From the NCBI GenBank assembly GCA_039930985.1, contig JBDTSV010000111.1, positions 15,140 through 79,139 of the forward strand: 64,000 bases of DNA, in the 5' to 3' direction. Shown in pieces: positions 16,358 through 25,344 of the stretch. The stretch's first letter is position 1; each line of letters begins with the position of its first letter. The DNA is from CADEED01 sp039930985. Lineage in GTDB: Bacteria > Pseudomonadota > Gammaproteobacteria > Steroidobacterales > Steroidobacteraceae. The notes below the pieces were generated by a model. It was not told the origin of the DNA and ran no database searches. It worked only from the letters and a program-made list of their open reading frames with translations. Made by a program: the position numbers and the translations under genes.

Positions 16358-17866
16358 ATGAGATCCAGGCAAATCGTGGCCATGCTCGCGACGTTGTTCG
16401 CCGTGATGGCGCACGGACGTGAGCCAGACGTCAGCGGATTGAAATCCTACGCCATGCCCGAGTACACGATTGTCACGCACGACAAAGGCGCGGCACGGCA
16501 GATTCCGATGCAGATCGCGATGATCGATAGTGCGCTCCGCAAAGTCCTTTCCGGACCGCGTCGCATCGCCGGCGCGCCCACCTACGTCGTGATCGCGCGC
16601 CTGGGGCTTTGGAAGGGTTATCTCGAGCCTGGGCCCGAATATGTCGGCGAGTTCATTCCCGGCCGCTTCGTCAACTACATTCTGATCAACGACTGCGGCT
16701 GCGGTGAAGGTGGGCTGCGCGGCACCATCTATTACGAATACACGCACCAGTTCCTGCACACGCAGTTCCGCGGGATTCTTCCATTGTGGTTCGACGAGGG
16801 CATGGCCGGGTTGATGCAAACGACCGTGTTCGTGGGGTCGAAAGCCATGGTTGGGCAGCGTCCCTTCATAGCCTTATGGTCACAGGATGTGGCCCCGGGC
16901 TGGACACCACTGCGGCGACTGCTCGATCTAGAGAAATCATCGCCCGAGTACCGATCTATCGTCGGCTGGGAAACGGGTCTTGAGACGTGGGGGCTGGTCC
17001 ATCGCGGAATCGTTGCCGATCCAGCTTACGGCAAACAAATGTTTGACTATCTCGATGCACTGAACGACGTCAGCTCAATCGACGACGCGGTAAAGGCGAG
17101 CTTCGGGATTTCCGTCGAAGAGCTCAATACCGCGACCTACCACTATCTCCGCAACGGGCCTTTCAACGTGAGGCGAATAGAGATCGATCTGCCCAAGCCG
17201 ATCGCCCTCAATCCAGGCCGGAGCATGAGCGAGCTCGAGTCACTTCAACTGGTCGCCGACGCGATGTTGGTGTCGGGATTCAACCCGGAGCACGTGGTGG
17301 AAGTGATCAACGCGGCGCAACGGCGGGCGCCGGACTCTGCGGAAGTGATCGTGTTGCGCATGCGCCTGGCGGCCCGCGATCGCGCCGATGCCAATCTTCT
17401 TCAGCTGCTTCGTGAGATGGAGCCGCATCTGGCCAAACCAGCCTTCGCGCGCGGCGCAGGTCTCGCCCTATTCGAGCGCGTACAGGATGAGCGGTCGGAC
17501 GACTCGATGAATCCCGATCAAAGGCTGGAACTGCAACAGCGAGCACTCGAATTGCTCGACAAGGCACTGCGTGCCCAGCCGGACGATCCCGAAGCTGCCT
17601 GGGCCTTTGGTATTTTGGCGGCTTCGTCGAAGCAGATGCTCGGATCCGCGCTGCAACGTTTGCTGTCGGCCAGCGAAAGCGCGCCAATGAATTCCGACCT
17701 TGCGATGGCGAGCGCGCTGGTCTACGAGGCGATGCAAAAGCCGATGAAGATGATTGCCGCGCTGGAGGACGCTTCTCGCTATTCACGTTCCGCCGAGCAG
17801 CGAAAACGGGCGCGTCAGCGCATCGAGGAGTTAAAGAAGTCCGGCTTGGGGCAACCCGCGAACTGA
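16358..17866 (+). CDS. DUF1570-like secreted protein with a degraded zinc motif (paralogue C)
   Basis: A 502-residue exported paralogue of 11488-12948, very alike along its whole length (for example AAWAFGILAAS, SALQRLLSASESAP and ALVYEAMQKP near the C-terminus). The motif aligned with HEYTH reads YEYTH (126-130). The first His is replaced by Tyr, while the Glu, second His and the downstream WFDEGMA are kept. Loss of one zinc ligand should abolish or change catalysis. The signal segment is residues 1-20. The upstream DNA shares TTCTAGATAGACG with paralogue A. It ends 8 bp before the convergent gene at 17874. Confidence 0.75.
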   Translation: MRSRQIVAMLATLFAVMAHGREPDVSGLKSYAMPEYTIVTHDKGAARQIPMQIAMIDSALRKVLSGPRRIAGAPTYVVIARLGLWKGYLEPGPEYVGEFIPGRFVNYILINDCGCGEGGLRGTIYYEYTHQFLHTQFRGILPLWFDEGMAGLMQTTVFVGSKAMVGQRPFIALWSQDVAPGWTPLRRLLDLEKSSPEYRSIVGWETGLETWGLVHRGIVADPAYGKQMFDYLDALNDVSSIDDAVKASFGISVEELNTATYHYLRNGPFNVRRIEIDLPKPIALNPGRSMSELESLQLVADAMLVSGFNPEHVVEVINAAQRRAPDSAEVIVLRMRLAARDRADANLLQLLREMEPHLAKPAFARGAGLALFERVQDERSDDSMNPDQRLELQQRALELLDKALRAQPDDPEAAWAFGILAASSKQMLGSALQRLLSASESAPMNSDLAMASALVYEAMQKPMKMIAALEDASRYSRSAEQRKRARQRIEELKKSGLGQPAN

Positions 17867-17873
17867 TGGGTGA

Positions 17874-18392
17874 CTACTTCTTGCCGGTGAGCTGTTCGAG
17901 CACGGTGGCGCGATCGGCGGCACCGGTGATGCCAGCACGTTGGGCGGCCTCACCCTGACGCTTGCCGGAGCCGCGCTGGTTGTACGGATCGAATCCGCCC
18001 GCCTTGTCGCGGCCGGAGACTTCGAGCTTGAGCTCGGCGGGTTTGTGATCGTCGATCTTGAGTTCGGCAACTTCGAGCTTCTTGAGTGCGCGCGTGGTGC
18101 TCAACGTGGCGAACTCGCCCGAAGCCACCGCCCAGTCCCAGACCGCTACGCCACGCTCGTCGTGTCGCACGCGCCCGGAAGGTGCGCCGCGCGGCATCTC
18201 GAGCGAATCGCTTGAGGTGTCGGGCTTTACGACGTCGTCGATCTGCCGGTTCACCGTTTCGGCGCGCCGCAGACGCAGCGATTTGAGCCGCATGGTGGTG
18301 GATTCGATGCTGAAGTCACCGGAATCCGACGGCAGCGGCGCGCCATCATGGCGGCTTCTCTTCTGTACCGGTGGTTTGCGATAGTCGGGCAT
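17874..18392 (-). CDS. Hypothetical charged protein, conserved C-terminal tail
   Basis: A 172-residue hydrophilic protein without signal or membrane segment, family unknown. It is rich in charged residues and ends with ADRATVLEQLTGKK, a tail also found as a fragment at 14656. The start at 18392 (MPDYRKPP) is preferred because the residues upstream of it in the open frame have a different, non-coding-like composition; no strong ribosome site decides. It is convergent with paralogue C of the peptidase-like family, from which it is separated by only 7 bases. Confidence 0.6.
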   Translation of the reverse strand: MPDYRKPPVQKRSRHDGAPLPSDSGDFSIESTTMRLKSLRLRRAETVNRQIDDVVKPDTSSDSLEMPRGAPSGRVRHDERGVAVWDWAVASGEFATLSTTRALKKLEVAELKIDDHKPAELKLEVSGRDKAGGFDPYNQRGSGKRQGEAAQRAGITGAADRATVLEQLTGKK

Positions 18393-18531
18393 CTGACACT
18401 CATGAAAGGGAGTAACTGCACTCTCACAGACAGTTGTCGGCACCAATACGTTCGCATTGAATTCCAAACAGTGACGTCAATCACGTTTTCGCGGGCAAAT
18501 GTCGCTATTCCCTTACGCCGTTGGACGTAAC

Positions 18532-18948
18532 TCAGCGCGCCGCGCGGTCGGCGCGAGCCACGCGCCACTTGCCTTTCACGCGCCGGAATTCCACCTTGAG
18601 GCGCTGCAGCGCCGGATCGCCGAGTTCCACGGTGGCGACCGTGACGACCGCCTGCGCCAGTCCATCTACCGGAAATTCCAGGCTCTCGATGCTGGCCACG
18701 AGTTCGAGCTTCGGATGCGCCAGGAAATAGCCACGCAGGAAATCCCGCAGCTGCGCAACGTCGAGGCCGTTCGAGTCGGCGTAGTCGTCGCTGACATATT
18801 CGAGCACGTCGCTCACGTCGCGCGCTTCGGCAGCCGTTTCGACGTTCGCGATCAATTCGCGCACCTGTTCCTCGTCGCTCGACTTCGCGGCGCACGCGAC
18901 GAGCAAAATCGACACGACAAACAGCGACGCATTCGCTGAAAATTTCAT
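18532..18948 (-). CDS. Lipoprotein with an NTF2/SnoaL-like fold
   Basis: A 138-residue lipoprotein. The signal peptide ends in a lipobox (ILLVAC, Cys19) followed by an acidic region. The remaining ~115 residues look like a small alpha+beta cone domain of the NTF2/SnoaL/DUF4440 type (VRELIANVETAAEARDVSDVLEYVSDDY near the N-terminus and RVKGKWRVARADR near the C-terminus). The nuclear-transport-factor-like assignment rests on this helix-then-strand pattern and the KWRV ending. No ligand or partner is evident. Confidence 0.7.
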   Translation of the reverse strand: MKFSANASLFVVSILLVACAAKSSDEEQVRELIANVETAAEARDVSDVLEYVSDDYADSNGLDVAQLRDFLRGYFLAHPKLELVASIESLEFPVDGLAQAVVTVATVELGDPALQRLKVEFRRVKGKWRVARADRAAR

Positions 18949-19068
18949 GACCTGTCCTATTGAAGTTGAAACCGTTAAGCCCTATCGTTCGCGCGCGTTG
19001 CGGGGTTGGGAACCGGTCGTGACGTCCAGAAATGGTGCCCCGGACCCAAGTGGAGGTGGACTACTTAG

Positions 19069-19449
19069 ATGAAGAAACAAGTTGCGTCGCACGCCAGCGA
19101 CCCTGGTCCTCGTCTTCATACCGTCAATCAGTATCTCGAGAAGAATTTCCCCGACTTCTTTGCTGAAGCCCGTTTCCACGTCGGAAACGACGATTACTTT
19201 CTGTACGCCCGCTTCGGCAAGTACCTCGCCAGCTCCATCGAGCATCGGCGCGTTTCCCGCGACAAGATCTACCGAGGTTTCACCGTCCTCAACAAGATGG
19301 CGCGCATGTCTGCGCGCGATCCGAAAGTGCGGCACATCCTCGTCAGCGGACCGCTGGAAGAGCTCGTCGATCAGCCCAAGGCCCGCGAACTTGCGCTCAA
19401 GCGCCTGTCGCCGGTCGCGCAGGGCTACCTCGAAGGCCTCTGCGAATAA
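19069..19449 (+). CDS. Small soluble protein of unknown function
   Basis: A 126-residue cytoplasmic protein without signal or membrane segment; family not recognised. It is basic at the N-terminus and mixed alpha/beta (VNQYLEKNFPDFFAEARFHVGNDDYFLYARFGKYL). The start at 19069 is firm: GGAGGTGG lies about 9 bases upstream. The stop codon forms the first bases of the large inverted repeat at 19446, so gene and repeat are physically joined. The neighbour on the far side of the repeat is convergent. Confidence 0.65.
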   Translation: MKKQVASHASDPGPRLHTVNQYLEKNFPDFFAEARFHVGNDDYFLYARFGKYLASSIEHRRVSRDKIYRGFTVLNKMARMSARDPKVRHILVSGPLEELVDQPKARELALKRLSPVAQGYLEGLCE

Positions 19450-19568
19450 TGGGGACACTCCCCATTTCCTAGGAAATGGGGACGGACCTCATCGGCAGAC
19501 AAAGGTTGGCGCCGCACCCGATTTCAGGTGCGGCCCCATTTCCGGGAAATGGGGAGTGTCCCCATTAT
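19446..19568. repeat. AATGGGGAC composite repeat, 23-bp perfect terminal inversions
   Basis: The two ends of this ~123-bp element are perfect inverted copies of a 23-base sequence beginning TAATGGGGACACTCCCC. An extra internal half copy (GGAAATGGGGACGG) and a GGTGCGGCCCC block occur inside. The right-hand part matches the repeat at 4210-4256. Both flanking stop codons (19069 gene and the large protein at 19565) lie within the repeat arms. It has the size and structure of a small non-autonomous repeat (REP/BIME- or MITE-like) used as a terminator. Confidence 0.75.
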
Positions 19569-22500
19569 TTGCCACGCCACAGGCCATTCGTCTTCCACGC
19601 GTTGAACGCCCAACGCAGCCATCGCACCAGCGCGAACGCCATCCAGCTCGCCCACGCGAAGAATAAAAGGCGGTAAACCCACATCGGCACCGAGTAGATG
19701 CTCGGGCCTTCGATGACTCCCCGAGCCTGGTCCTGGAACCAGCCGTATCCGCCGTACTGCTCTCCGCCCCCGGCGATGTGCATGTCGGGATGCGCGAGCA
19801 GGCCGTTGCGAATGCCCGAGAACACCAGCGTGATGATGGTGGCGAACGTGAACCCCGCCAGCACGAGCTGCACGGCGTTGAAACGCCAGCGCGCGAATTC
19901 CGGCGCCGGGTTCCAGCCCTCGCGCCAACGCATCACCACCAGCCACGCGGCGGTCAGCGAGAACACGAACCAGGACTGCGTAGACAACCCGAGACCGAGC
20001 AGCAGCCAGTCGATGAAACGCAGCGGTGATTTCGGCCAGCGCCCCAGCAGCCACGCGATCGCGATGAACACCACGAGTTCGCCCCAGTAGAGCACCGCGG
20101 GTCCGACGCCCGGTCCCCAAGCCGCCAGGATCCAGCGCGATTCCGGCATCGACACCAGCGTGCGCAGATTGCTTGCCGGAGTCTGCAGGTCCACGGGCGA
20201 AGGCTGCGTATGCGCGCTCACATCGCGGGATTCTTCCCAGACGATCTGCAAGGCGTGCGCGCCCGGTGTGAGCGACAGCGGCAACTCGCCCTTCTCCGGC
20301 CGCAGTTGCTGCGGCCGCCCGTCGAAGCTCACTGAAGTCACGCGGGCCGCCAGCGGCAGCTTGATGACGTGGCGGCCACCCTGCGTGCTGCGATAACTGA
20401 ACTCGAGTGTCGTGGTCGACGAGCGCGCACCCACGTCGACGCGCTGGCTCACGGAGTCGATGGCGAGCGTCGTGCCCTTGGCACCTGGCGGGCGCGTGAT
20501 CCTGAGCGTGAGTTTTTCGCCCGGGCGCGGCATGAAGCGGAACACCCACGCCGCCGCGTTCATGTTTTCGGGCAGCACCGGCGCGAAGCCTTCGAATGCC
20601 ACGTTCCACTGCGGACTGACGACAAAGCTCCATACCTCGGTGCGCGCGGCGTCCGCGGGCAGCGAGATCTCGAGCGTTTCCGCCCGCGCCAGCCCCGAGT
20701 GCCATTGCGTCTGCGCTTCACCCGAGCCCAGGCCGACGATCGCCGCTTCGTTGTTGCGAACCTTCACGCCATCGGTGAGCACCGACTCACCGGTGACCAG
20801 CGGAATTTCCACTGACAAGGCCGCGCGCTGCGGCGCGATGCGTGAGACGTAGGTGTCGAGCGTCCAGTCGAGATCCAGGTTGAACACGCGCTCGACGCGC
20901 ACGAACGCCGGAAATTCCGCGCCAGCCTCGAGCGCCATGCTCGCCTGGGCCGCATTACGTTCGCGTGCCAGCTCGAGCGAACCCGACACCAGCCGCCCCT
21001 CGTTGACGCCGCTCACGGTCCAGCCGCGCGCGTTCACATCGATGACGCGCGGTGACTGCGGAAAGGCGAGCTGGATGGATTCAGCCGCGGCGAGGCGGCC
21101 GGTGAGCCGCACGGTGTGCGCTCCCGGGGTCAGCGGCACCCAAAGCGAGGCATCGGCATCGCGCACCATGCCAAGCGAGCCGTGCGAGTCGACACTGACT
21201 TCGTCGAGCTGCCAGCGATCGCTGGCATGCGGCATTGCCACCGCCACGGTCGCCAGCACGCTAACCTGCAGGACCACTTCGAGCCGGTCACCCTCGACCG
21301 CGACGCGCGCGGCGGCTATCTCGGCGCAATGCGGTGCGCACGCGGGCGCGGCCGTGAGACGCGTCTTGAGCTCGGTCAGCAGTTCACTGGCGGGCGCTGC
21401 CGGCGGCTCCGGCGCTTCGCCGGCGCGCGCCGGATTTCCGGCGCCGAGCGAGCACACGAGCAGTGTCGCACCTAACAACGAAGGTAGCGTGCCGGCGGTG
21501 GCGGACTTCGACATCCCCGGAAGCGCGAGCTTCTTGCCGTAGCTGAGCAACGCGAGCCATGCGAACAGTGCCGCCAGTGCCACCACGCCGATCAATCGCC
21601 AGAAGAACAACACCACCGGGCCGACATAGATGAAGCGCACGGTGTCTTCGGCATTGACCGGGCCGCTCCAGAAGTAGCTGTAGGTGTTGTAGCGCCACGC
21701 GGGAATGCCGGGACCCGCCTGCAGCACGGTACCGGCGGCGTAGCGCTGCACGACCTGCTGGGAGTTGAGGCCGTATCCCTTCATCCGAACGCCGGGGATG
21801 CGCTGCAAGCTTTGCCTCACGTTCGAATCCGGGAATTTGCCGATGTCCCCGGCGGCGTCTGCGGCCGGCGCGTCTGCGGCAGTCGCTTCCATGGGCTCCG
21901 CCATTTCTATCGTGGGCATCGGCGGTGGGGCCGAGACCAGCTCCGTCGCGATCACGTTCCTGTCGCCGTAGCCGACGTCCAAACCGTAGATGCCCATGCT
22001 GTTCTCGAGCTGCGGGTAGAGCGCGAAGCGCACCTGCGTCCACAGGAACGGCAGCAGTGCCGCCCCTAACAACACGAAGCTCAACGTGCGATAGACCCGC
22101 GCAAACTTCTGGAAGCGTCCCGCGGGCGCGGCGCGGGCGATGGACAGTGCGGCCAACAAGTTGCCCCACAGCCAGATGTACTCGGGTGCTTCCTGGTAGG
22201 TGAGTACCAGCGCGAGCGCGGCGATGGCGGCGGGGACCAGCCCCGCGGCCCAGTACACGAAACCCACGATCAGCAATACGCCGAAGACATTCCACAATCC
22301 CCAGCGCTCCCACCAGGAATACGGCGCGCCGTCGGCGCCCAGGGCTGCGAGCAGCCGGTGCCCCGGTGGCAGGTTGAGCGTACCCACGACTTTGTCGAAG
22401 CGCCCGTCCCAACCAGTGGCCGGCATGGCGCCGCTGCCGGACTCCTTGCGCGCGACGGTAGTCAGGTTCAACTGGGGCAGACGCAACTCGACACCGGCGC

Positions 22501-23725
22501 GCCCCGCTGCGCCATCGGTGACCAGCAACTGGTCGTTGTTCTGGCGCGCACTCTGCAACGCGAACGGCGCCTGCATGTCGAGCCGCCAGTCGCGGCGCAT
22601 GAGGCCCTGGATGTTGTCGACCACGGTGAACCCGTGGTGATCGAAGTCGAGCCACAGCGCGCGCGTCAATGAGAGGCGATTGTCGTCCGCATTAGAGAGG
22701 CCGCGGCTGCGTTCGACCACGTTGAGCTTCGCGGCAGCGTCCAGGCGGAATGCCGGGTATTGGCGCCATTCAACGGGCACATTGGCCTGCGCGGGGTCAA
22801 TGCCTTCGGCGCCTTCGGCGGCAGCGACGCGCAGTGCATCGTTGGCGGCGAAGCTCCAGATTTCTTCGCGCGGCCAGTGTTCACCGCCATTGGGACGCGC
22901 GAGTGTGGCGGCCACGCCCGTGCCGCGCGCGACCAGGATCACCTCGTGGCTGCCGGCGCGCAGCTGCACGCGCAGGGTGCCATCACGCTCGAGGCGCGCG
23001 GGCAGATCGCCGCGCAACGACAGCGGCGTGAAGCCGTCCGGCAACGCATGCCCCAGCACTTCTTCGCGCGCCTCGCCCGCCACGTTGAGGCGGATGCGCG
23101 TCAATAGATAGGCCGGGATTTCGTCCTGCACCAGCCGGTATACCTGTACTTCCATGGCGGCAGCCTGCTCGGCGCTGCGGCGTTTGCCGAGCCACACGCT
23201 GCCCTCCGGCCGTTCGGGTTGCGCGACGCGCGAACCGTCGACGAACAGGTCGACGATCGCCGTGGAGAGAGCAAGTGGCAGCGCTTCGGGACGCGAAGTC
23301 CATTCGAAGCGCCCGGCAATGGTGTAGCTGCCCGGCTTGAGGCGCAGGCTCGGCACGTCGTCGACCGCGACCACAGCCGCGGGCGCGCCATTGAGCCGCA
23401 CGTCGCGCGGCCAGTGTTCGGCATTGCCGGGCAATGCCACCCAGCTTTCGGCAAACACCTGCCAGCGCTGCGAGAACGTGCCACCGCGCGCGTCAACAGT
23501 CAGTGTCAGGCGTTCCGGCCACACGCAGCGGAATTCGCTGACGTCGATCGGTTCGCCCGCCTCGGTGTCTGCGGAAGCCGAGAACGGGCAACGGCGGAAC
23601 TCTTCACCGTGCAACACCCAGCCCTGCCAGTCGCGCAATGCGGGTGGAAGTGCATCCTGTGCGCGAGCGGCCATGGAACAGCAGAGAGCGAGCGCGATGA
23701 GTCCCGCGCGGACGAGCGTGTACAT
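19565..23725 (-). CDS. Very large multi-spanning membrane protein, unknown function
   Basis: A 1386-residue protein with a cleavable signal peptide (residues 1-22, ending AARAQ). It alternates extracytoplasmic beta-rich regions with clusters of membrane helices. The first cluster is about one third in (WGLWNVFGVLLIVGFVYWAA and following). Another pair of helices follows near residue 700-770, and the last four or more helices fill the C-terminal ~170 residues. The long region between is soluble, with repeated beta-sandwich-like stretches (PGAHTVRLTGRL, PGAHALQIVWEE, PGSYTIAGRFEW). I do not recognise a catalytic motif. The start at 23725 gives the signal peptide and an AGGGGC ribosome site. Confidence 0.75.
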   Translation of the reverse strand: MYTLVRAGLIALALCCSMAARAQDALPPALRDWQGWVLHGEEFRRCPFSASADTEAGEPIDVSEFRCVWPERLTLTVDARGGTFSQRWQVFAESWVALPGNAEHWPRDVRLNGAPAAVVAVDDVPSLRLKPGSYTIAGRFEWTSRPEALPLALSTAIVDLFVDGSRVAQPERPEGSVWLGKRRSAEQAAAMEVQVYRLVQDEIPAYLLTRIRLNVAGEAREEVLGHALPDGFTPLSLRGDLPARLERDGTLRVQLRAGSHEVILVARGTGVAATLARPNGGEHWPREEIWSFAANDALRVAAAEGAEGIDPAQANVPVEWRQYPAFRLDAAAKLNVVERSRGLSNADDNRLSLTRALWLDFDHHGFTVVDNIQGLMRRDWRLDMQAPFALQSARQNNDQLLVTDGAAGRAGVELRLPQLNLTTVARKESGSGAMPATGWDGRFDKVVGTLNLPPGHRLLAALGADGAPYSWWERWGLWNVFGVLLIVGFVYWAAGLVPAAIAALALVLTYQEAPEYIWLWGNLLAALSIARAAPAGRFQKFARVYRTLSFVLLGAALLPFLWTQVRFALYPQLENSMGIYGLDVGYGDRNVIATELVSAPPPMPTIEMAEPMEATAADAPAADAAGDIGKFPDSNVRQSLQRIPGVRMKGYGLNSQQVVQRYAAGTVLQAGPGIPAWRYNTYSYFWSGPVNAEDTVRFIYVGPVVLFFWRLIGVVALAALFAWLALLSYGKKLALPGMSKSATAGTLPSLLGATLLVCSLGAGNPARAGEAPEPPAAPASELLTELKTRLTAAPACAPHCAEIAAARVAVEGDRLEVVLQVSVLATVAVAMPHASDRWQLDEVSVDSHGSLGMVRDADASLWVPLTPGAHTVRLTGRLAAAESIQLAFPQSPRVIDVNARGWTVSGVNEGRLVSGSLELARERNAAQASMALEAGAEFPAFVRVERVFNLDLDWTLDTYVSRIAPQRAALSVEIPLVTGESVLTDGVKVRNNEAAIVGLGSGEAQTQWHSGLARAETLEISLPADAARTEVWSFVVSPQWNVAFEGFAPVLPENMNAAAWVFRFMPRPGEKLTLRITRPPGAKGTTLAIDSVSQRVDVGARSSTTTLEFSYRSTQGGRHVIKLPLAARVTSVSFDGRPQQLRPEKGELPLSLTPGAHALQIVWEESRDVSAHTQPSPVDLQTPASNLRTLVSMPESRWILAAWGPGVGPAVLYWGELVVFIAIAWLLGRWPKSPLRFIDWLLLGLGLSTQSWFVFSLTAAWLVVMRWREGWNPAPEFARWRFNAVQLVLAGFTFATIITLVFSGIRNGLLAHPDMHIAGGGEQYGGYGWFQDQARGVIEGPSIYSVPMWVYRLLFFAWASWMAFALVRWLRWAFNAWKTNGLWRGK

Positions 23726-23805
23726 GTGATGCCCCTGGGCCGTTCGGCGAAGCCTTGAGTGTAACAACGCCGCGACGCAGCGGATTGGTCTAGCATGCCG
23801 CGCTC

Positions 23806-24426
23806 ATGGAACGCGCCAACGACGTACTGGAATTCTGGTTTGGCCACGGCCCTTTCGACGCGGCACGCCTCGAAGAGCGCGGCAACTTCTGGTTTGGTGG
23901 TGACGGCGCTGCGGCAGTGGCGGCGCGCGATGCCGGAATTCGCAGCCGGCTCGAGCCCCTGCTCGAGCGCGCAGCACGCGGCGAGCTCGCAAACTGGGCC
24001 GCCAGCCCCAAGCGCCGGCTCGCACTGGTCCTGCTGTTCGACCAGGTGCCGCGCAATGCCTACCGGGGCACCGCCGCTGCGTTCGCGTTCGATCGCGAAG
24101 CGTTGGCGCTCACCGTCGAAGGCATGCATCTGGCGGCCGATGCCGCGCTCGATCCGCTCGAACGCCTGTTCTTCTATCTACCACTGGAACATGCCGAATC
24201 CATCGACGCGCAGGACGTCGCGATGACGGCGCTGGCTCGGCTGGTTGCCGAGGCACCGGCCGAGCTGCGTGAATTCCTGAAGTCCTCGGCCGACTACGCG
24301 CGCCAGCACCGCGACATCATCGCGAAATTCGGGCGTTTTCCGCATCGAAACGCCGTGCTGGGGCGGGCGAGCACGCCGGCAGAGCTCGAGTGGCTGGCAG
24401 CCAGCGGGGAAAGCTTCGGGCAGTGA
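23806..24426 (+). CDS. DUF924 family protein
   Basis: A 206-residue soluble protein of the DUF924 family (all-alpha, TPR-like). The family pattern is clear: VLEFWFG at the start, RLALVLLFDQVPRNAYRGT in the middle, FFYLPLEHAES, and the C-terminal HRDIIAKFGRFPHRNAVLGR ending in TPAELEWL. Length is typical. The family has no established biochemical role, so none is claimed. It is divergent from the large membrane protein with about 80 bp between the starts, and convergent with the CDF transporter. Confidence 0.9.
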   Translation: MERANDVLEFWFGHGPFDAARLEERGNFWFGGDGAAAVAARDAGIRSRLEPLLERAARGELANWAASPKRRLALVLLFDQVPRNAYRGTAAAFAFDREALALTVEGMHLAADAALDPLERLFFYLPLEHAESIDAQDVAMTALARLVAEAPAELREFLKSSADYARQHRDIIAKFGRFPHRNAVLGRASTPAELEWLAASGESFGQ

Positions 24427-24435
24427 GGGTTGCCT

Positions 24436-25344
24436 TCAGTCGGCGACGTCGGGCTCGACGAAACACCATGCGACTTCGGGAAACCTGGTCTTGATGCGCC
24501 GCTCGAGCGCGTTGAGGCAATCGACCGCGGCATCCAGCGTGAGCCCGGCCCGCATGCGCACTTTCAGCGCCAGCATGACGTCGGGTCCCATCTGCATGGT
24601 GATGGCATTCAGCAACTCATCTATGTCCGGATCGGAGGCGACTTCGGCTTTCAGCGCTTCCTGCAAATCTTCCTCGGCCGAGCGGCCGACGATGAGGCCC
24701 TTGATGCGTACCGCGACAAAGATGGAGACGCAGACGAGGACGACGCCAATCGCGATGGATCCGATGGCATCGAACACCGGATTCCCCGTGTATGCGGCCA
24801 GCGCCACGAACACGAAGGCGATCAGAAGGCCGATGAGCGCCGCCACGTCTTCACCCAGAACCACCACGAGCTCGGCATTGCGCGTGTTCTTGAGCCAGTA
24901 GCCGAACGACCGGCCCTTGCGCAGCTTGGTGATCTCGCGGAGGCAGCCGAGCAAACTACCGAATTCCAGCGCCACCGACACCGCGAGCACGGCGAGCGCC
25001 ACCCACGGTTTGTTGAGCTCGTCGGTGGCGTGCAGCTTGTGCCAGCCTTCGTTGATGGAGAACAAGCCGCCCATGGAGAAGAGCAGCAACGCGACCACGA
25101 AGCTCCAGAAATACGTGACCTTGCCGTAGCCAAGCGGATGCCGGGCGTCCGGCGGCTTCTGTGACTGCCGCAAACCCACGAACAGCAGCACCTGGTTGCC
25201 GCAATCCGCGAACGAATGGATGGCCTCGGCCAGCATGCTGCCGGAGTGCGTGTAGATGGCCGCCGCAAGTTTGGCGATCGCGATCCCGAGGTTCGCGATG
25301 AAGGCGTAGAGAATCGCCTTGGCGGACGAGCCGTGATCCGCCAT
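24436..25344 (-). CDS. Cation diffusion facilitator (CDF) family transporter
   Basis: Inner-membrane divalent-cation/proton antiporter type, 302 residues. The N-terminal half has the usual six-helix pattern, with a histidine/aspartate pair in the second helix (AEAIHSFADCGNQVLLFVGL, H43/D47 region) and a VVLGEDVAALIGL stretch in the fifth, where the metal-site residues of CDF proteins sit. The cytoplasmic C-terminal domain is present. The DPDIDELLNAITMQMGPDVMLALKV-type ending fits the family. Which metal it moves cannot be told. Its start overlaps the M16 peptidase stop (TGATG), so it is the third gene of a three-gene operon. Confidence 0.87.
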   Translation of the reverse strand: MADHGSSAKAILYAFIANLGIAIAKLAAAIYTHSGSMLAEAIHSFADCGNQVLLFVGLRQSQKPPDARHPLGYGKVTYFWSFVVALLLFSMGGLFSINEGWHKLHATDELNKPWVALAVLAVSVALEFGSLLGCLREITKLRKGRSFGYWLKNTRNAELVVVLGEDVAALIGLLIAFVFVALAAYTGNPVFDAIGSIAIGVVLVCVSIFVAVRIKGLIVGRSAEEDLQEALKAEVASDPDIDELLNAITMQMGPDVMLALKVRMRAGLTLDAAVDCLNALERRIKTRFPEVAWCFVEPDVAD

